Part shown: positions 1-9,083 of the stretch, one piece after another
Layout of the letters: each line of letters starts with the position of its first letter
Position numbering within the stretch: the stretch's first letter is position 1
Origin: Candidatus Rifleibacterium amylolyticum
Lineage (GTDB): Bacteria > Muiribacteriota > Ozemobacteria > Ozemobacterales > Ozemobacteraceae
Assembly (NCBI GenBank): GCA_009917695.1
Contig: JAACJG010000004.1
Span: forward strand, 62,001-126,000
Direction: 5' to 3'
Length of the DNA: 64,000 nt
The notes under the pieces: model-generated
What the model was told of the DNA's origin: nothing
The model's input: only the letters and a program-made list of their open reading frames with translations
Database searches by the model: none
Made by a program: the position numbers and the translations under genes

Positions 1-1
1 G

Positions 2-352
2 GGCATCGAGCGCGGTATTAAAAATGTCGCCGGTATCAAGCTGCCGGTCGTCGCCAATGTCGAATACGAAGTCAGTGACTACAGCCGTCTCAGTACGCCA
101 CTCTGGGTCGATGCCGGACTCGAATTTCTCAAACAACTTCTCGAACTGCGCGAACAGATGAAAGTGCTCTATGAGCAGGAAGCCGTGCTGCAGAAAGAAC
201 TGCGCAAGGTTACGCAGCGCGTGAACCTGTTCGAAAAGGTCATGATTCCTCAGTCAAAAGAGAATATCAGACTTATTCGCATTTCTCTGGCCGAAGAACA
301 GACGTCTGCCGTTGGCCGCTCGAAGATCGCCAAAGGCAAGTCAGCAGGATAA
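2..352 (+). CDS. ntpD: V-type ATP synthase subunit D, 3' part
   Basis: This is the C-terminal 116 residues of the central-stalk rotor subunit D of a V/A-type ATPase; the start lies before the window. The segment carries the typical subunit D ending: a long charged helix (LKQLLELREQMKVL), then RVNLFEKVMIP and a helix ending in IRLIRISLAEEQ. Subunit D couples the catalytic A3B3 head to the membrane ring. It is followed 12 bases later by subunit I and then K, so the D-I-K order marks the end of a V-ATPase operon. The family call is firm; the missing N-terminus cannot be judged. Confidence 0.9.
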   Translation, partial: GIERGIKNVAGIKLPVVANVEYEVSDYSRLSTPLWVDAGLEFLKQLLELREQMKVLYEQEAVLQKELRKVTQRVNLFEKVMIPQSKENIRLIRISLAEEQTSAVGRSKIAKGKSAG

Positions 353-364
353 GGAGCAACAGCA

Positions 365-2125
365 ATGATTCATCCGATGAAAAAACTTCTGCTGGCAGCT
401 CGAACCAGCGACCGACAGGCCGTTCTCGAAGTTCTGCGCGAGGCTGAACTGGTGCATGTCGATCCGGTTCAGACCGTTGTGATTCCGGCAACTCTCAATG
501 AATCGATCGAGAATACCCGCAAGGTGATCGGACTTCTGCAGCAGCTAAATCCTGACCTCAAGGGCAAGCTGGCAACCCCGGGAACTCCGGCGCGCCTGGT
601 TGAAGAGGCTCTCGTTCACGAGAAAGCCATTCCCGAACAGCGCGACAAAATTGCTGCTCTGCGTCAGGAACTCGAAGAAACTGCGGCTTGGGGCAACCTT
701 GGCCTCAAAGACCTCGTCTGGCTCGAAGAAAATGGTCTGAATATCGGCTTCTTCCGTGGTCCGGCCGACGCCGTTGCCGAGATTAACGCTGAATATACCG
801 TAGAAATAGCTCAGGCAGCTGGCAGCTCTTTGTTTATGGCAGCTTCGCGGCAGCCTCTGAGCGCCTCTGACCGGTTTGCAGCGGTTGAACGCCCGGCCCG
901 CGATGTCGAAGAGATCACCGCCGAGATCAATATCTGCCAGAAAATCATTTCTGAACAGGAGCATTCGCTGGCCTGCATCGCCATGCGCCTGACCGATATC
1001 GAACATTACTACACGAAGTTGCAGAATCGCCGCCGCTTTACCGAAGTTGAAAATGGTGTGCATGGCGAAGAAGAGATCTTCGTTCTCACCGGCTGGTGCC
1101 CGGAAGACCGGGTAAGCGAACTGACAACTGCTTTTGCCGAAGCCGAACTGCCGGTTGCTGTCGATGTCAGCTCGCCGGCTGAAGAAGACATACCGCCCAC
1201 CAGCCTCAAGAACGCATCCTGGGCCAACAGCATTCAACCGCTTTATGACTTTATGGGCATGGTGCCGAGCTACAACGAGCCCGATACCAGCGGCCTGTTT
1301 TTGTCGATGCTCACCGTGTTTGCAGCCTTTCTGGTAGCTGATGCCGGCTATGGTCTGATCGTGGTGCTCGCCTTGCTGGCGGCCTACAAGCCCTTGCTCA
1401 AGCGCGGCGCCGACCGAAATTTTCTTCACCTTGGCCTGTTTTTGTTCGGTGGCACAGCGCTTTACGGTCTGCTGACCAATACCTGGTTCGGCGAAACCTG
1501 GCATCTGTTTTCGGGCTACAAATTTGACCCGAACGGCGACGCTGGTATGAAAACCCTTCAGGGCTTGTGTTTCCTGATGGGCGTCTGTCATCTGACGCTG
1601 GCACATATAATGAAAGCCCGCCGCCGCAGACCCGATATTTCGCTGCTGGGCGATGCCGGCTGGATTTTGTTTCTCTGGGCCATGTACGGTGTCATCTGCA
1701 TGCTGATTCTCAAAGAGCCGTTTGTGCTGCCGTTCGAATTCATCATGCCGTTGTTCAAAATCTCGGCTGTGCTGATTCTGCTCTTCACCGAGCCGTCGCT
1801 CAATCCGCTCAAGTCTATTCCGGCAGGGATTGGCGCGGTATTGCAGAACGCCTCGAACTGCTTTTCCGATATCGTCAGCTATATCAGGCTCTGGGCCGTC
1901 GGACTCGCCGGCGGTAAGGTTGCCGGAGCTTTCAATAATATTGCTGAGATGCTGCCGTTCATTCTTGCGATTCCGGTTTATATCGCGGGACACGGCATCA
2001 ACATGATTCTGGGTGTAATTGCCATTCTTGCCCACGGTGTTCGTCTCAATCTGCTTGAGTTTTCGAATCACCTCGAGCTCGAATGGTCTGGCCGCAAATA
2101 CGATCCTTTCAAGGAAATCAAGTAA
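365..2125 (+). CDS. ntpI: V-type ATP synthase subunit I (a-subunit)
   Basis: This 586-residue protein is the stator subunit that forms the ion half-channels. Residues 1-310 are a soluble alpha/beta and coiled-coil arm. From about residue 310 onward there are roughly seven to eight hydrophobic segments. Near residue 505 the stretch SDIVSYIRLWAVGLAGG carries the conserved Arg that faces the rotor ring carboxylate. The start has a GGAG-type ribosome site just upstream. The length is a little short of the ~650 residues common in the family. It lies between subunits D and K in one operon. Confidence 0.93.
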   Translation: MIHPMKKLLLAARTSDRQAVLEVLREAELVHVDPVQTVVIPATLNESIENTRKVIGLLQQLNPDLKGKLATPGTPARLVEEALVHEKAIPEQRDKIAALRQELEETAAWGNLGLKDLVWLEENGLNIGFFRGPADAVAEINAEYTVEIAQAAGSSLFMAASRQPLSASDRFAAVERPARDVEEITAEINICQKIISEQEHSLACIAMRLTDIEHYYTKLQNRRRFTEVENGVHGEEEIFVLTGWCPEDRVSELTTAFAEAELPVAVDVSSPAEEDIPPTSLKNASWANSIQPLYDFMGMVPSYNEPDTSGLFLSMLTVFAAFLVADAGYGLIVVLALLAAYKPLLKRGADRNFLHLGLFLFGGTALYGLLTNTWFGETWHLFSGYKFDPNGDAGMKTLQGLCFLMGVCHLTLAHIMKARRRRPDISLLGDAGWILFLWAMYGVICMLILKEPFVLPFEFIMPLFKISAVLILLFTEPSLNPLKSIPAGIGAVLQNASNCFSDIVSYIRLWAVGLAGGKVAGAFNNIAEMLPFILAIPVYIAGHGINMILGVIAILAHGVRLNLLEFSNHLELEWSGRKYDPFKEIK

Positions 2126-2149
2126 TCAACTCGCTTAAGGAGCAGAAAA

Positions 2150-2638
2150 ATGTTAGCTATGCTGGGTAAACTCTCTCTGGGTCTGATCATGGGTTTTGGT
2201 GGACTGGGCAGCAGCCTGGGAATCAGAGCCGCAGGTACCGCCGCCGCAGCCGGCTGGGCTAAAGAAGGCAAAGAAGGCAAGCCGCTTTCTGGTAAATTCA
2301 GCGGTCTCGTTGGTATGCCGGTCAGCCAGACCCTTTATTGCATGATTCTTTACTTCCTCATGGAACCATTCGCAAGTGTGCCAGAAAATGGTGGCGTTCT
2401 TTTTGGTATCGCCGTAGGTGTTGGCATGTGCGAACTGATTTCGGCTTACGTTCAGGGCATGATCGGTGGCGCTGGTATCAGAGCACTTGTAGACAACGGT
2501 GGCAAGGGCTTCGGTAACATCATCGTCGCCATGGGTATCGCTGAATCCGTCGGTCTTTTCGCGATGGTCGTCGGTATTCTCATTCTCAACTCCAATGTCA
2601 TGATCAAAGCTGTCGAAGTAGCGGCAACTGCCCCCTGA
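2150..2638 (+). CDS. ntpK: V-type ATP synthase proteolipid subunit K
   Basis: This is a 162-residue duplicated proteolipid (two hairpins, four transmembrane helices) forming the rotor c-ring. The second hairpin holds the ion-binding Glu in GIAESVGLF. The first hairpin has PVSQTLY, and helix 3 has YVQGMIGG. The Ser-Gln pair, the Gln of YVQG and the Glu match the ligand pattern of Na+-translocating V-ATPase K subunits such as Enterococcus NtpK. Na+ specificity is an inference from these residues. It is the last gene of the operon and is followed by a hairpin terminator. Confidence 0.92.
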   Translation: MLAMLGKLSLGLIMGFGGLGSSLGIRAAGTAAAAGWAKEGKEGKPLSGKFSGLVGMPVSQTLYCMILYFLMEPFASVPENGGVLFGIAVGVGMCELISAYVQGMIGGAGIRALVDNGGKGFGNIIVAMGIAESVGLFAMVVGILILNSNVMIKAVEVAATAP

Positions 2639-2668
2639 CAAAATAATACGTATTCTGAGTGCTTGTTT

Positions 2669-2700
2669 CAGGCCGGCTTTCATAGCCGGCCTGTTTGATT
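2669..2700 (+). terminator. Terminator after V-ATPase operon
   Basis: A perfect 10-bp stem (CAGGCCGGCT / AGCCGGCCTG) with a 5-base loop is followed by TTTGATT, about 30 bases after the ntpK stop. The T-run is short, but position and stem strength fit an intrinsic terminator. Confidence 0.7.
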
Positions 2701-2795
2701 ATCGGCAGTTCAGGCGGTCACAAAATTTGCCGCGCGAATCCCGATGTGCTGTGGTATACTTTTATAAACCGCTTACTTTTCAGGAGTGCTAAACA

Positions 2796-4145
2796 ATGGC
2801 CCGACTTTTTGGAACCGATGGCGTTAGAGGCCTGGCAAACAAATTTCCGCTCGACGGCAACACCGTTTTTCGTATAGCTCAACTGGCAACCCGCCAGCTT
2901 ATGCTCAATCACAAAAAGCAGGGTCGCCCCGTCTTTATCGCCAAAGATACCCGTCGCTCCGGCGACATGATCGAACATGCCGTAGCAGCTGGAGTCGCTT
3001 CGATGGGAGCTGAGGCCCGTCTGCTCGGTGTACTGCCGACTCCGGCCGTGGCTTTTGTTACACGCGAACTCCAGGGAATGGGTGGCATCATGATCAGCGC
3101 TTCGCACAACCCATTCGCCGACAATGGTATAAAGATTTTCGGGCCTGATGGCTACAAGATTTCCGACGATGTCGAAGAGGCAATCGAAAAAGAACTGGTG
3201 GCTGGCGGAAAAGCCGATCTGCCAACTGGTCGTGAAATTGGCTTTGTCAGCCATGACGATTCGTCGGCGAGTTTCTGGCTGAGTAATCTGGCGCGGGTTG
3301 CTGGCGAAAACGTCGGCTCGCGTCGCCTTAAAATAGCGCTTGACTGCGCAAATGGAGCGCTTTCTAAATGGGCTCCCAAGTTCTTTGCCGATCTTGGTTA
3401 CAGCGTTGACGCCATTGGCGTAAATCCTGATGGTATAAATATCAATGATGGCTGTGGCTCGACTTGCATTTCAGCGATTCTCAACGTCATGAAAAAAGAG
3501 CATTTCGATATTGGCTTCTCGTTTGACGGCGATGCTGACAGGGTTATCGCCATATCCAGCGATGGCGATATCATCGATGGTGATTTTATTCTGGCTATCA
3601 CTGCCAAATATCTCAAAGACCGTGAAAAACTGCCGGGCAATGCTCTGGTAACCACGGTCATGGCCAACCTCGGCCTCGACCTGGCGATGCGCAATAATGA
3701 TATCAAAGTGTTCAAGACCAGAGTCGGCGACCGCTATGTTCTTGAAGAAATGCAGAAGAACCAGGCGGTAGTCGGCGGCGAACAGAGTGGCCACATCATT
3801 CTGGCCGATCATGCCACCACTGGTGACGGCCTGCTGACTGCCTGCAACCTGCTCAGAATTATGCGTGAAACCGGCGCTACCCTCAAGGAACTCAGTGGTG
3901 TGATGAGCAAACTGCCGCAGGTTCTGGTCAATATTCGAGTTAAAACCAAAGACTACGAGCATGTTCCCGAAATCGTCGAAGCAATTCGTGACACCGAAAA
4001 GCGCCTTTCAGGGCGTGGTCGCGTGCTCGTCCGTCCTTCCGGCACCGAAAATCTGGTGCGGGTCATGGCCGAAGGCCCGGATGAAGGCGAAATAAAGGGA
4101 CTGGTCGAAGGTATCGCCAGAACAATCTCAAACCACCTCTGCTGA
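2796..4145 (+). CDS. glmM: Phosphoglucosamine mutase
   Basis: GlmM interconverts glucosamine-6-phosphate and glucosamine-1-phosphate on the way to UDP-GlcNAc for peptidoglycan and LPS. The protein has 449 residues, close to the family norm. The start MARLFGTDGVRG is diagnostic. Ser103 in SASHNP is the phosphorylated catalytic serine; the Mg-binding loop DGDADR and the C-terminal phosphate loop RPSGTE are both present. AGGAG lies 8 bases before the ATG. A TATACT box at 2755-2760 could be a -10 element, but no clear -35 was seen. Confidence 0.96.
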   Translation: MARLFGTDGVRGLANKFPLDGNTVFRIAQLATRQLMLNHKKQGRPVFIAKDTRRSGDMIEHAVAAGVASMGAEARLLGVLPTPAVAFVTRELQGMGGIMISASHNPFADNGIKIFGPDGYKISDDVEEAIEKELVAGGKADLPTGREIGFVSHDDSSASFWLSNLARVAGENVGSRRLKIALDCANGALSKWAPKFFADLGYSVDAIGVNPDGININDGCGSTCISAILNVMKKEHFDIGFSFDGDADRVIAISSDGDIIDGDFILAITAKYLKDREKLPGNALVTTVMANLGLDLAMRNNDIKVFKTRVGDRYVLEEMQKNQAVVGGEQSGHIILADHATTGDGLLTACNLLRIMRETGATLKELSGVMSKLPQVLVNIRVKTKDYEHVPEIVEAIRDTEKRLSGRGRVLVRPSGTENLVRVMAEGPDEGEIKGLVEGIARTISNHLC

Positions 4146-4149
4146 GGCT

Positions 4150-4740
4150 ATGCAAAAAGTTTGTTACAGCCTGCTGATCTTGTCTGTATGCCTGCTCTGG
4201 CAGCTTACCGGTTGCTGCGGGCAAAAGACGCTGCCGCCGCCAGGTCGCTCAGAGAGTGCTTCGAAGCAACCAGTAACAACTATTGCTTCTGGCAGCGCAG
4301 ATTCTTCAACTGTCGAGCGGCCTCTTGAAATGCTCGATAAAACCGGCCTGAATTATTCAATTGACCAGGCCGGCCAGACTCCTGGCGACAAGAAAAAATC
4401 CGCAGCTGGTTCCTTTTTTGAAAAGCAGTATATGCAGGGCGTCGAGCTCATGGAAAAAGGCGAGTACTCTGAGGCGATCACCCTTTTCGACGAACTGGTT
4501 AAACGTTATCCCAATACCGAAGAAGCCAGTATTGCCGAGTTGTGTATTGCTGAACTCTATTTTCGCAACAAATCGAATGACATGGCGCTGCAGATCTATC
4601 AGCGCATCGTTGAAAAATACCCGCATTCGCACGCCGCCGAAAACGCCCGTGCCGGTATCGAGTATCTGCAGTCATTCGACCGTTTTGCCGATGAGCATGT
4701 GTCGCCCGAGATCGAGGCACGCAAAAGGAGAGGCCACTGA
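4150..4740 (+). CDS. TPR lipoprotein, BamD/YbgF-like
   Basis: This 196-residue lipoprotein has a signal peptide with lipobox LTGC (Cys at about residue 23) and a low-complexity linker. From about residue 95 tetratricopeptide-like helices follow (YMQGVELMEKGEYSEAITLF, then EASIAELCIAELYF and ALQIYQRIVEKYP). This architecture resembles the scaffold lipoproteins BamD and CpoB/YbgF. It begins 4 bases after glmM and its stop codon overlaps the start of the first pseudopilin gene, so it probably supports that envelope assembly. The exact role is not visible. Confidence 0.8.
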   Translation: MQKVCYSLLILSVCLLWQLTGCCGQKTLPPPGRSESASKQPVTTIASGSADSSTVERPLEMLDKTGLNYSIDQAGQTPGDKKKSAAGSFFEKQYMQGVELMEKGEYSEAITLFDELVKRYPNTEEASIAELCIAELYFRNKSNDMALQIYQRIVEKYPHSHAAENARAGIEYLQSFDRFADEHVSPEIEARKRRGH

Positions 4741-5204
4741 TGCAGAAACGTGCCTTTTCGTTGATCGAAGTGTTGCTCGCCGTTTTTATCATCGGCGTCG
4801 GGGTCGTGCCGGTTCTGATGATGTTCGTTCAAGGCACGCGCACGGTCGAGAAAGGCGGAGTTATTCTCGAGGCGTCGATTGCCGCCCAGAACATACTCGA
4901 CCGCGCCCGCAGCGATTCTTTTATCTGGCAGACCGTTCCGGTAACCATAAATATTCCCGATAAGAATTACCCGGAATTCACCTTGCCCGAGACTTTCCGC
5001 GAAAAGTACCAGGCTTCTGGAACTCTGGTAATCGAAGAGGCACCCGGTCATACCGTTATCGGCACCGGTGCCAAAGAGCAGAATCTGTTGCAGCTCACGG
5101 TAATTCTCAACTGGCTCGAAAATGGAGTTCCCAAAGAATTTCGTCTGCTCAATTACCGGGCTAATACCAATACTGTCAATCTTAAGACATCTTCTACATT
5201 CTGA
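4740..5204 (+). CDS. Pseudopilin, GspI-like
   Basis: A 154-residue type IV prepilin-like protein. The N-terminus MQKRA|FSLIEVLLAVFI is a short basic leader, a prepilin-peptidase cleavage site before Phe and Glu at mature position +5, followed by a hydrophobic helix. Two further prepilin-type genes follow in the order I-J-K, with start and stop codons overlapping, as in type II secretion operons. It probably belongs to the tip complex of a pseudopilus. The I assignment rests on order and length, not on alignment. Confidence 0.75.
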   Translation: MQKRAFSLIEVLLAVFIIGVGVVPVLMMFVQGTRTVEKGGVILEASIAAQNILDRARSDSFIWQTVPVTINIPDKNYPEFTLPETFREKYQASGTLVIEEAPGHTVIGTGAKEQNLLQLTVILNWLENGVPKEFRLLNYRANTNTVNLKTSSTF

Positions 5205-5833
5205 TGAGCACAATTCAACACAATAAAAAAGGTTTCACGCTGATCGAAATGAGTATTTCGGTTCTCATCATCGCGCTCATCATTCTGGTGCTGATCATGG
5301 TTTTTCGCAGTAATCTCGCCACTTTCAAGTGGGGCCAGCAGCACATGGAATTCAACCAGAAAATTCAGCTGGTCATGAAGCAGATTTTTACTGATTTCAA
5401 ACAGATCAACCCGATTCTCAGCCAGGATGAAGACGGGCACATATTTTTGCAGGGCGAAAAAATAGGCGATCTATTTCCCAACCTCGTAACAATTTTCGAT
5501 AAGGACAAAAATCCCGAAAACGGCGGGGAAGAGGTGGCATTTTTTCTTACCTCTTTTACCAGCATCAATCAACGTGATCACGTTAAATACTTTATCGATA
5601 AAGACGAACTGATCAGGCAGAAGACCGACCATGACGGCAACGTCAAGCGCTCTGTGATTGCCGAAAAAGCTTCTGAGCTCTTTTTTGCAGAAGATCCTGG
5701 CGATATCAGGCAGATCAAAATCAAGGTCACTCTGGCAGACCCGAAAAAGCCGGAAAGATCAGAAAAGATCGACTTTGCTGTCCGACTCGAAACTGATCTT
5801 GTCTGTGTCAAAACGGTGAGAGAATATGACTGA
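5204..5833 (+). CDS. Pseudopilin, GspJ-like
   Basis: A 209-residue prepilin-like protein with N-terminus ending KKG|FTLIEMSISVLII: Gly before the cleavage point, Glu at +5 and a long hydrophobic helix. It is the longest of the soluble-domain pseudopilins here, as is usual for GspJ. Its start overlaps the stop of the preceding gene and its end overlaps the next gene by 8 bases, so the three genes are probably translationally coupled. Confidence 0.75.
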   Translation: MSTIQHNKKGFTLIEMSISVLIIALIILVLIMVFRSNLATFKWGQQHMEFNQKIQLVMKQIFTDFKQINPILSQDEDGHIFLQGEKIGDLFPNLVTIFDKDKNPENGGEEVAFFLTSFTSINQRDHVKYFIDKDELIRQKTDHDGNVKRSVIAEKASELFFAEDPGDIRQIKIKVTLADPKKPERSEKIDFAVRLETDLVCVKTVREYD

Positions 5834-6329
5834 AGCGAAAAAAAATATCAGTTGTCGGCGCCAAGGCTTTGTCGCTATGGTTTCACTCATTCTGCTTGTG
5901 ATTTTCGGAATCCTCGGGGTTGCTTACTGGCTGAGTTCGCGTCTGACCACCGACATGATTTTTGCCGAATCGCAACGTATCAAAGCGCGAAATTTTGCCC
6001 AGGCTGCGCTCGAAAAAGTTAAAATTAATATAGTGAACCAGTACAACATGAACAACCATGACCTTGAATTCCCGCCAAAATTCACCAACGATCGCGTCAG
6101 CGCTGAATACAACATGGAATTCGCCGATGGCGAGTATAAAGTGGTCAGTGTTCGTCCTTATGAAGAGGGTGGGCGGCGTTTCTACAACGTCGGGCATCAC
6201 AGTAAAGGCGTAAAGATCGGCAACTACGACATCTGGGAGGTAACCACCCGGGGTGTCGCCAGGGCTACTGGCATTACCGCCGAGTTGCGTGCTCTGGTCA
6301 AGATTTATCGTGACTTCGTCGTCTACTGA
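5826..6329 (+). CDS. Pseudopilin lacking Glu+5, GspK/PilX-like
   Basis: A 167-residue protein whose N-terminus RRQG|FVAMVSLILLVIFG looks like a prepilin leader and helix but has Val instead of Glu at mature position +5. Loss of Glu+5 is the hallmark of GspK, the pseudopilin at the very tip. It is shorter than typical GspK (about 300 residues), so PilX-like is an alternative. It is the third gene of the I-J-K-like trio. Confidence 0.68.
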   Translation: MTEAKKNISCRRQGFVAMVSLILLVIFGILGVAYWLSSRLTTDMIFAESQRIKARNFAQAALEKVKINIVNQYNMNNHDLEFPPKFTNDRVSAEYNMEFADGEYKVVSVRPYEEGGRRFYNVGHHSKGVKIGNYDIWEVTTRGVARATGITAELRALVKIYRDFVVY

Positions 6330-6347
6330 CGGTCTTAGGAGGCTGCC

Positions 6348-7661
6348 ATGAAAAAACTGATGCTGAATATGGCTCAAATAGCCGGATTCCTGCTTCTGCT
6401 CGCCTGTCAGCCACTTGTGGCGCAATCTTCAAATGATGCTCCGGCTGATTCCGATCTTATGATTTCAGCTCAGGTGCATGGCGATATCTATGGCCAGCCC
6501 AAGGTCATCGATGATTTCGATGGCGACGGTATCAAAGATATTATTTTCGGAGCCACTGATGGAAAAGTGCATATTTTTTCGACGACCGGCCGCGAGGTTT
6601 TCAGGCCGCCATATTGGCCAAAGCAGACCGGAGGCCCGATTCTTGCCGATGTGCAGCTGACCGACCTGACTAATGACGGGTCGACCGAGATTATAGTCGC
6701 TTCACAGGATGGCAAGGTCTATTGCCTGAACGCCCTTGGCCGCGAAAAATGGGTCGTTAATACGCGCGGCAAGATTCTCATTTCAGCTCCTGAAATCGCT
6801 GACGTTGATGGCAGTGGTATTCATCATCTGTTTATCGGCTCGAAATCGGGAATGGTCAGTCGCATAGACGACAGCGGTCGCCTGATCTGGGAAGTCCGCA
6901 TGAATACATCGGTTTCGGCTGCCGTTGTCGCCCGTGATCTCGATGGCTCTGGTATCAAGGAAATTATCGCCAAGGATGACGGTGGCAAGGTCATGGTTTT
7001 TGGTACGAACGGTGTTCCTAAACCGGGCTGGCCACAGGAAACAGCTGCCAACCTGACCTGGCCGTTCAATGTTGATGCCGGTGATATCAATGGCGATGGC
7101 ATCAAGGAAATTTACACCACAACCCCCGATAAAAAGTTCGTCATGTGGAACACTGAAGGAAACAAGCTGAATGAGTTTCCTCTCAGTGATGGTGCACATA
7201 CAGCCCCACGACTGGCTGACCTCGATGGTGATGGCCGCGACGAGTTTATCATAGCTCAGGCTGACGGCACCATAACCGTATGTGATCGCAATGGCAGGTC
7301 TTTGTCGGGCTGGCCATTCAAAACCGGGCACGCCATATATCACGCCCCACGTATTATAGATATCGACGGCGATGGCCGTCCTGACCTGGTATTTACCGCC
7401 TGGAACCCGGAAGGGGTCGGGGTTAAAGCCGGTTACATCATGGCGCTTTCGCGCAACGGCACTCCATTGGCGGGTTATCCGAAGTATATCGGTAAGACGG
7501 TTGCGCCTCTTACCTTTGCCGATCTCAACAATAATGGTTACCTCGAAATGATAGCTGCCGGTGGCATCAATTACACCGGTAAGCAGTTGCACGTATTCAA
7601 GACCCGTGCCCGCAACCACATCAAAATTGCGGTTCTTGGCCAGGAAGTGTTTTTTCAATGA
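6348..7661 (+). CDS. Secreted FG-GAP/VCBS repeat protein
   Basis: This 437-residue protein has a signal peptide (positive start, hydrophobic core to about residue 26). It contains several repeats of the form DxDGDGxxD, for example DFDGDGIKDIIFG, DINGDGIKEIY, DLDGDGRDEFI and DIDGDGRPDLVF. These are the Ca2+-binding loops of an FG-GAP (integrin-type) beta-propeller; seven or so blades fill the protein. A GGAGG site precedes the start. It directly follows the pseudopilin trio and could be its secreted substrate or a tip-exposed adhesin; that link is inference from position. Confidence 0.82.
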   Translation: MKKLMLNMAQIAGFLLLLACQPLVAQSSNDAPADSDLMISAQVHGDIYGQPKVIDDFDGDGIKDIIFGATDGKVHIFSTTGREVFRPPYWPKQTGGPILADVQLTDLTNDGSTEIIVASQDGKVYCLNALGREKWVVNTRGKILISAPEIADVDGSGIHHLFIGSKSGMVSRIDDSGRLIWEVRMNTSVSAAVVARDLDGSGIKEIIAKDDGGKVMVFGTNGVPKPGWPQETAANLTWPFNVDAGDINGDGIKEIYTTTPDKKFVMWNTEGNKLNEFPLSDGAHTAPRLADLDGDGRDEFIIAQADGTITVCDRNGRSLSGWPFKTGHAIYHAPRIIDIDGDGRPDLVFTAWNPEGVGVKAGYIMALSRNGTPLAGYPKYIGKTVAPLTFADLNNNGYLEMIAAGGINYTGKQLHVFKTRARNHIKIAVLGQEVFFQ

Positions 7662-9016
7662 TGCGGCGACTGTTAAAAATCTTCTCTCTGCTTGCCGTTA
7701 TAATGCTTTTCCATTCGAGCCTGCAGCTTGTCAAAGCCCAGACTCAGGAAGACATCAGCGGTTTTTTACAGCAGGGGCAGGACTGCTACAATCGCGGCGA
7801 TCTCACCGGTGCCGCTCTTGAATTTGAGAACATTCTGATGATAGACCGCCAGAATTTTGCGGCGCGCGTCTGGTTGGCTCAGGTTTACATCGATCTAAAG
7901 GCGCTTGACAAGGCCCGGCATATTTTGCGCGAGGCAGCATTACAGGCCCCGGATCACCCGCGTGTCATTCAGCTCCAGAAGATGCTGGGCGAGATTAAAA
8001 CTCCGGTTTCTCTGCTGAACATCGATCCGGTAAAAACTGAGGCTATTGCTCTTTTGGGTTCAGGCACTCGCTTGCGCCGATACGGCCTTGTTATTCCAGA
8101 GTCTAAAGTTGCTTCTGATACCAGTGAACGCGATCTGCTGGTTTTCGACGATATCGAAATAATTGACGAAAAGCCGAAAGAACCAGATCTTCAACTTGAA
8201 GACTACTTCGGCGAACAGAGTGGCCCACTTGCCGACGTTTTTAAAGTTCTCGAACGCGAAGGGCTTAACCCGGCGCTGGACATGTATTTTACCAGAGTTT
8301 TCGCTGATCCGAAGCTTGGCGCCGCCGACGACAAAGGTTTGCTGGCGCGCGCCGAAAATCTGTATTCACCAAGGTTCAAAGCAGACCAGAAAGACCGCGA
8401 AGCGCTTTACTATTTTGCCGCTCTGCAATACATGAATGGTATGTACCCCTATGCCGAAGAATTGTTTGCCCCACTGAGAAAAGATCCCGGCGAATATGCA
8501 GAGCGCATGAAGCCATTTCTGGCCGGCATTGACCGCTGGCGGGAACAGGAGAATCTGCGTGTCGCCATGATCAAACAGGCAGAAGAAGAGCGCCTTGCCC
8601 GTGAAGCTGCCGAAAAAGAAGAAGAAGAGCGTTTTCGCCTGGCTGAAGAAGCCCGCAGTCAGCGTCGACGTCGCCCTGTCGATGTCGCCAGCGGCGCCGC
8701 TCAACCGACAACGCCCGAAGGTGTAGCAAAAGGCCTGCACTCTGAGGGTTATGATTTGTATAAACGTGGCAAGCTTGATGAAGCCCTGGAAAAATACCAG
8801 GCTGCGCTCGAGCAGCATGGAGAAAACGCAGAACTCAATTATCACATGGGCCTGGCCTGGACCGACAAAGGTCTTGCCGGCGATTCAGCGGCTTTTGACC
8901 GTGCCGTCATTTCTTTTCAGCGCGTGATCAGTCTGGTGCCCGACAGTAAGCTGGCGAAAGACGCTCAGGCAATGATCAGAGACATAGATTCGGCAAAAAA
9001 AACACTTGGCGAGTAG
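7658..9016 (+). CDS. Secreted TPR-repeat protein
   Basis: A 452-residue exported protein with a signal peptide, N-terminal TPR helices (about residues 30-105), a middle region of unknown fold, and a charged coiled coil near residues 300-345 rich in Glu, Arg and Ala (EEERLAREAAEKEEEERFRLA). C-terminal TPRs (YDLYKRGKLDEALEKYQAAL and beyond) complete it. The start overlaps the stop of the FG-GAP gene by 4 bases, so it belongs to the same operon. It is likely a periplasmic scaffold; no enzymatic motif is visible. Confidence 0.75.
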   Translation: MMRRLLKIFSLLAVIMLFHSSLQLVKAQTQEDISGFLQQGQDCYNRGDLTGAALEFENILMIDRQNFAARVWLAQVYIDLKALDKARHILREAALQAPDHPRVIQLQKMLGEIKTPVSLLNIDPVKTEAIALLGSGTRLRRYGLVIPESKVASDTSERDLLVFDDIEIIDEKPKEPDLQLEDYFGEQSGPLADVFKVLEREGLNPALDMYFTRVFADPKLGAADDKGLLARAENLYSPRFKADQKDREALYYFAALQYMNGMYPYAEELFAPLRKDPGEYAERMKPFLAGIDRWREQENLRVAMIKQAEEERLAREAAEKEEEERFRLAEEARSQRRRRPVDVASGAAQPTTPEGVAKGLHSEGYDLYKRGKLDEALEKYQAALEQHGENAELNYHMGLAWTDKGLAGDSAAFDRAVISFQRVISLVPDSKLAKDAQAMIRDIDSAKKTLGE

Positions 9017-9083
9017 ATGACCTTTATAAATAGGCGATTATTGTGATATACTTTCATAGCGCCAAATTTCAGGAAGCGAATTA

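Noticed and set aside
545-2071. 508-codon minus-strand frame opposite the V-ATPase subunit I
   Set aside because: It lies entirely in the shadow of a clear ntpI gene, has an odd composition (rich in Gln, Arg and Asn) and no recognisable domain.
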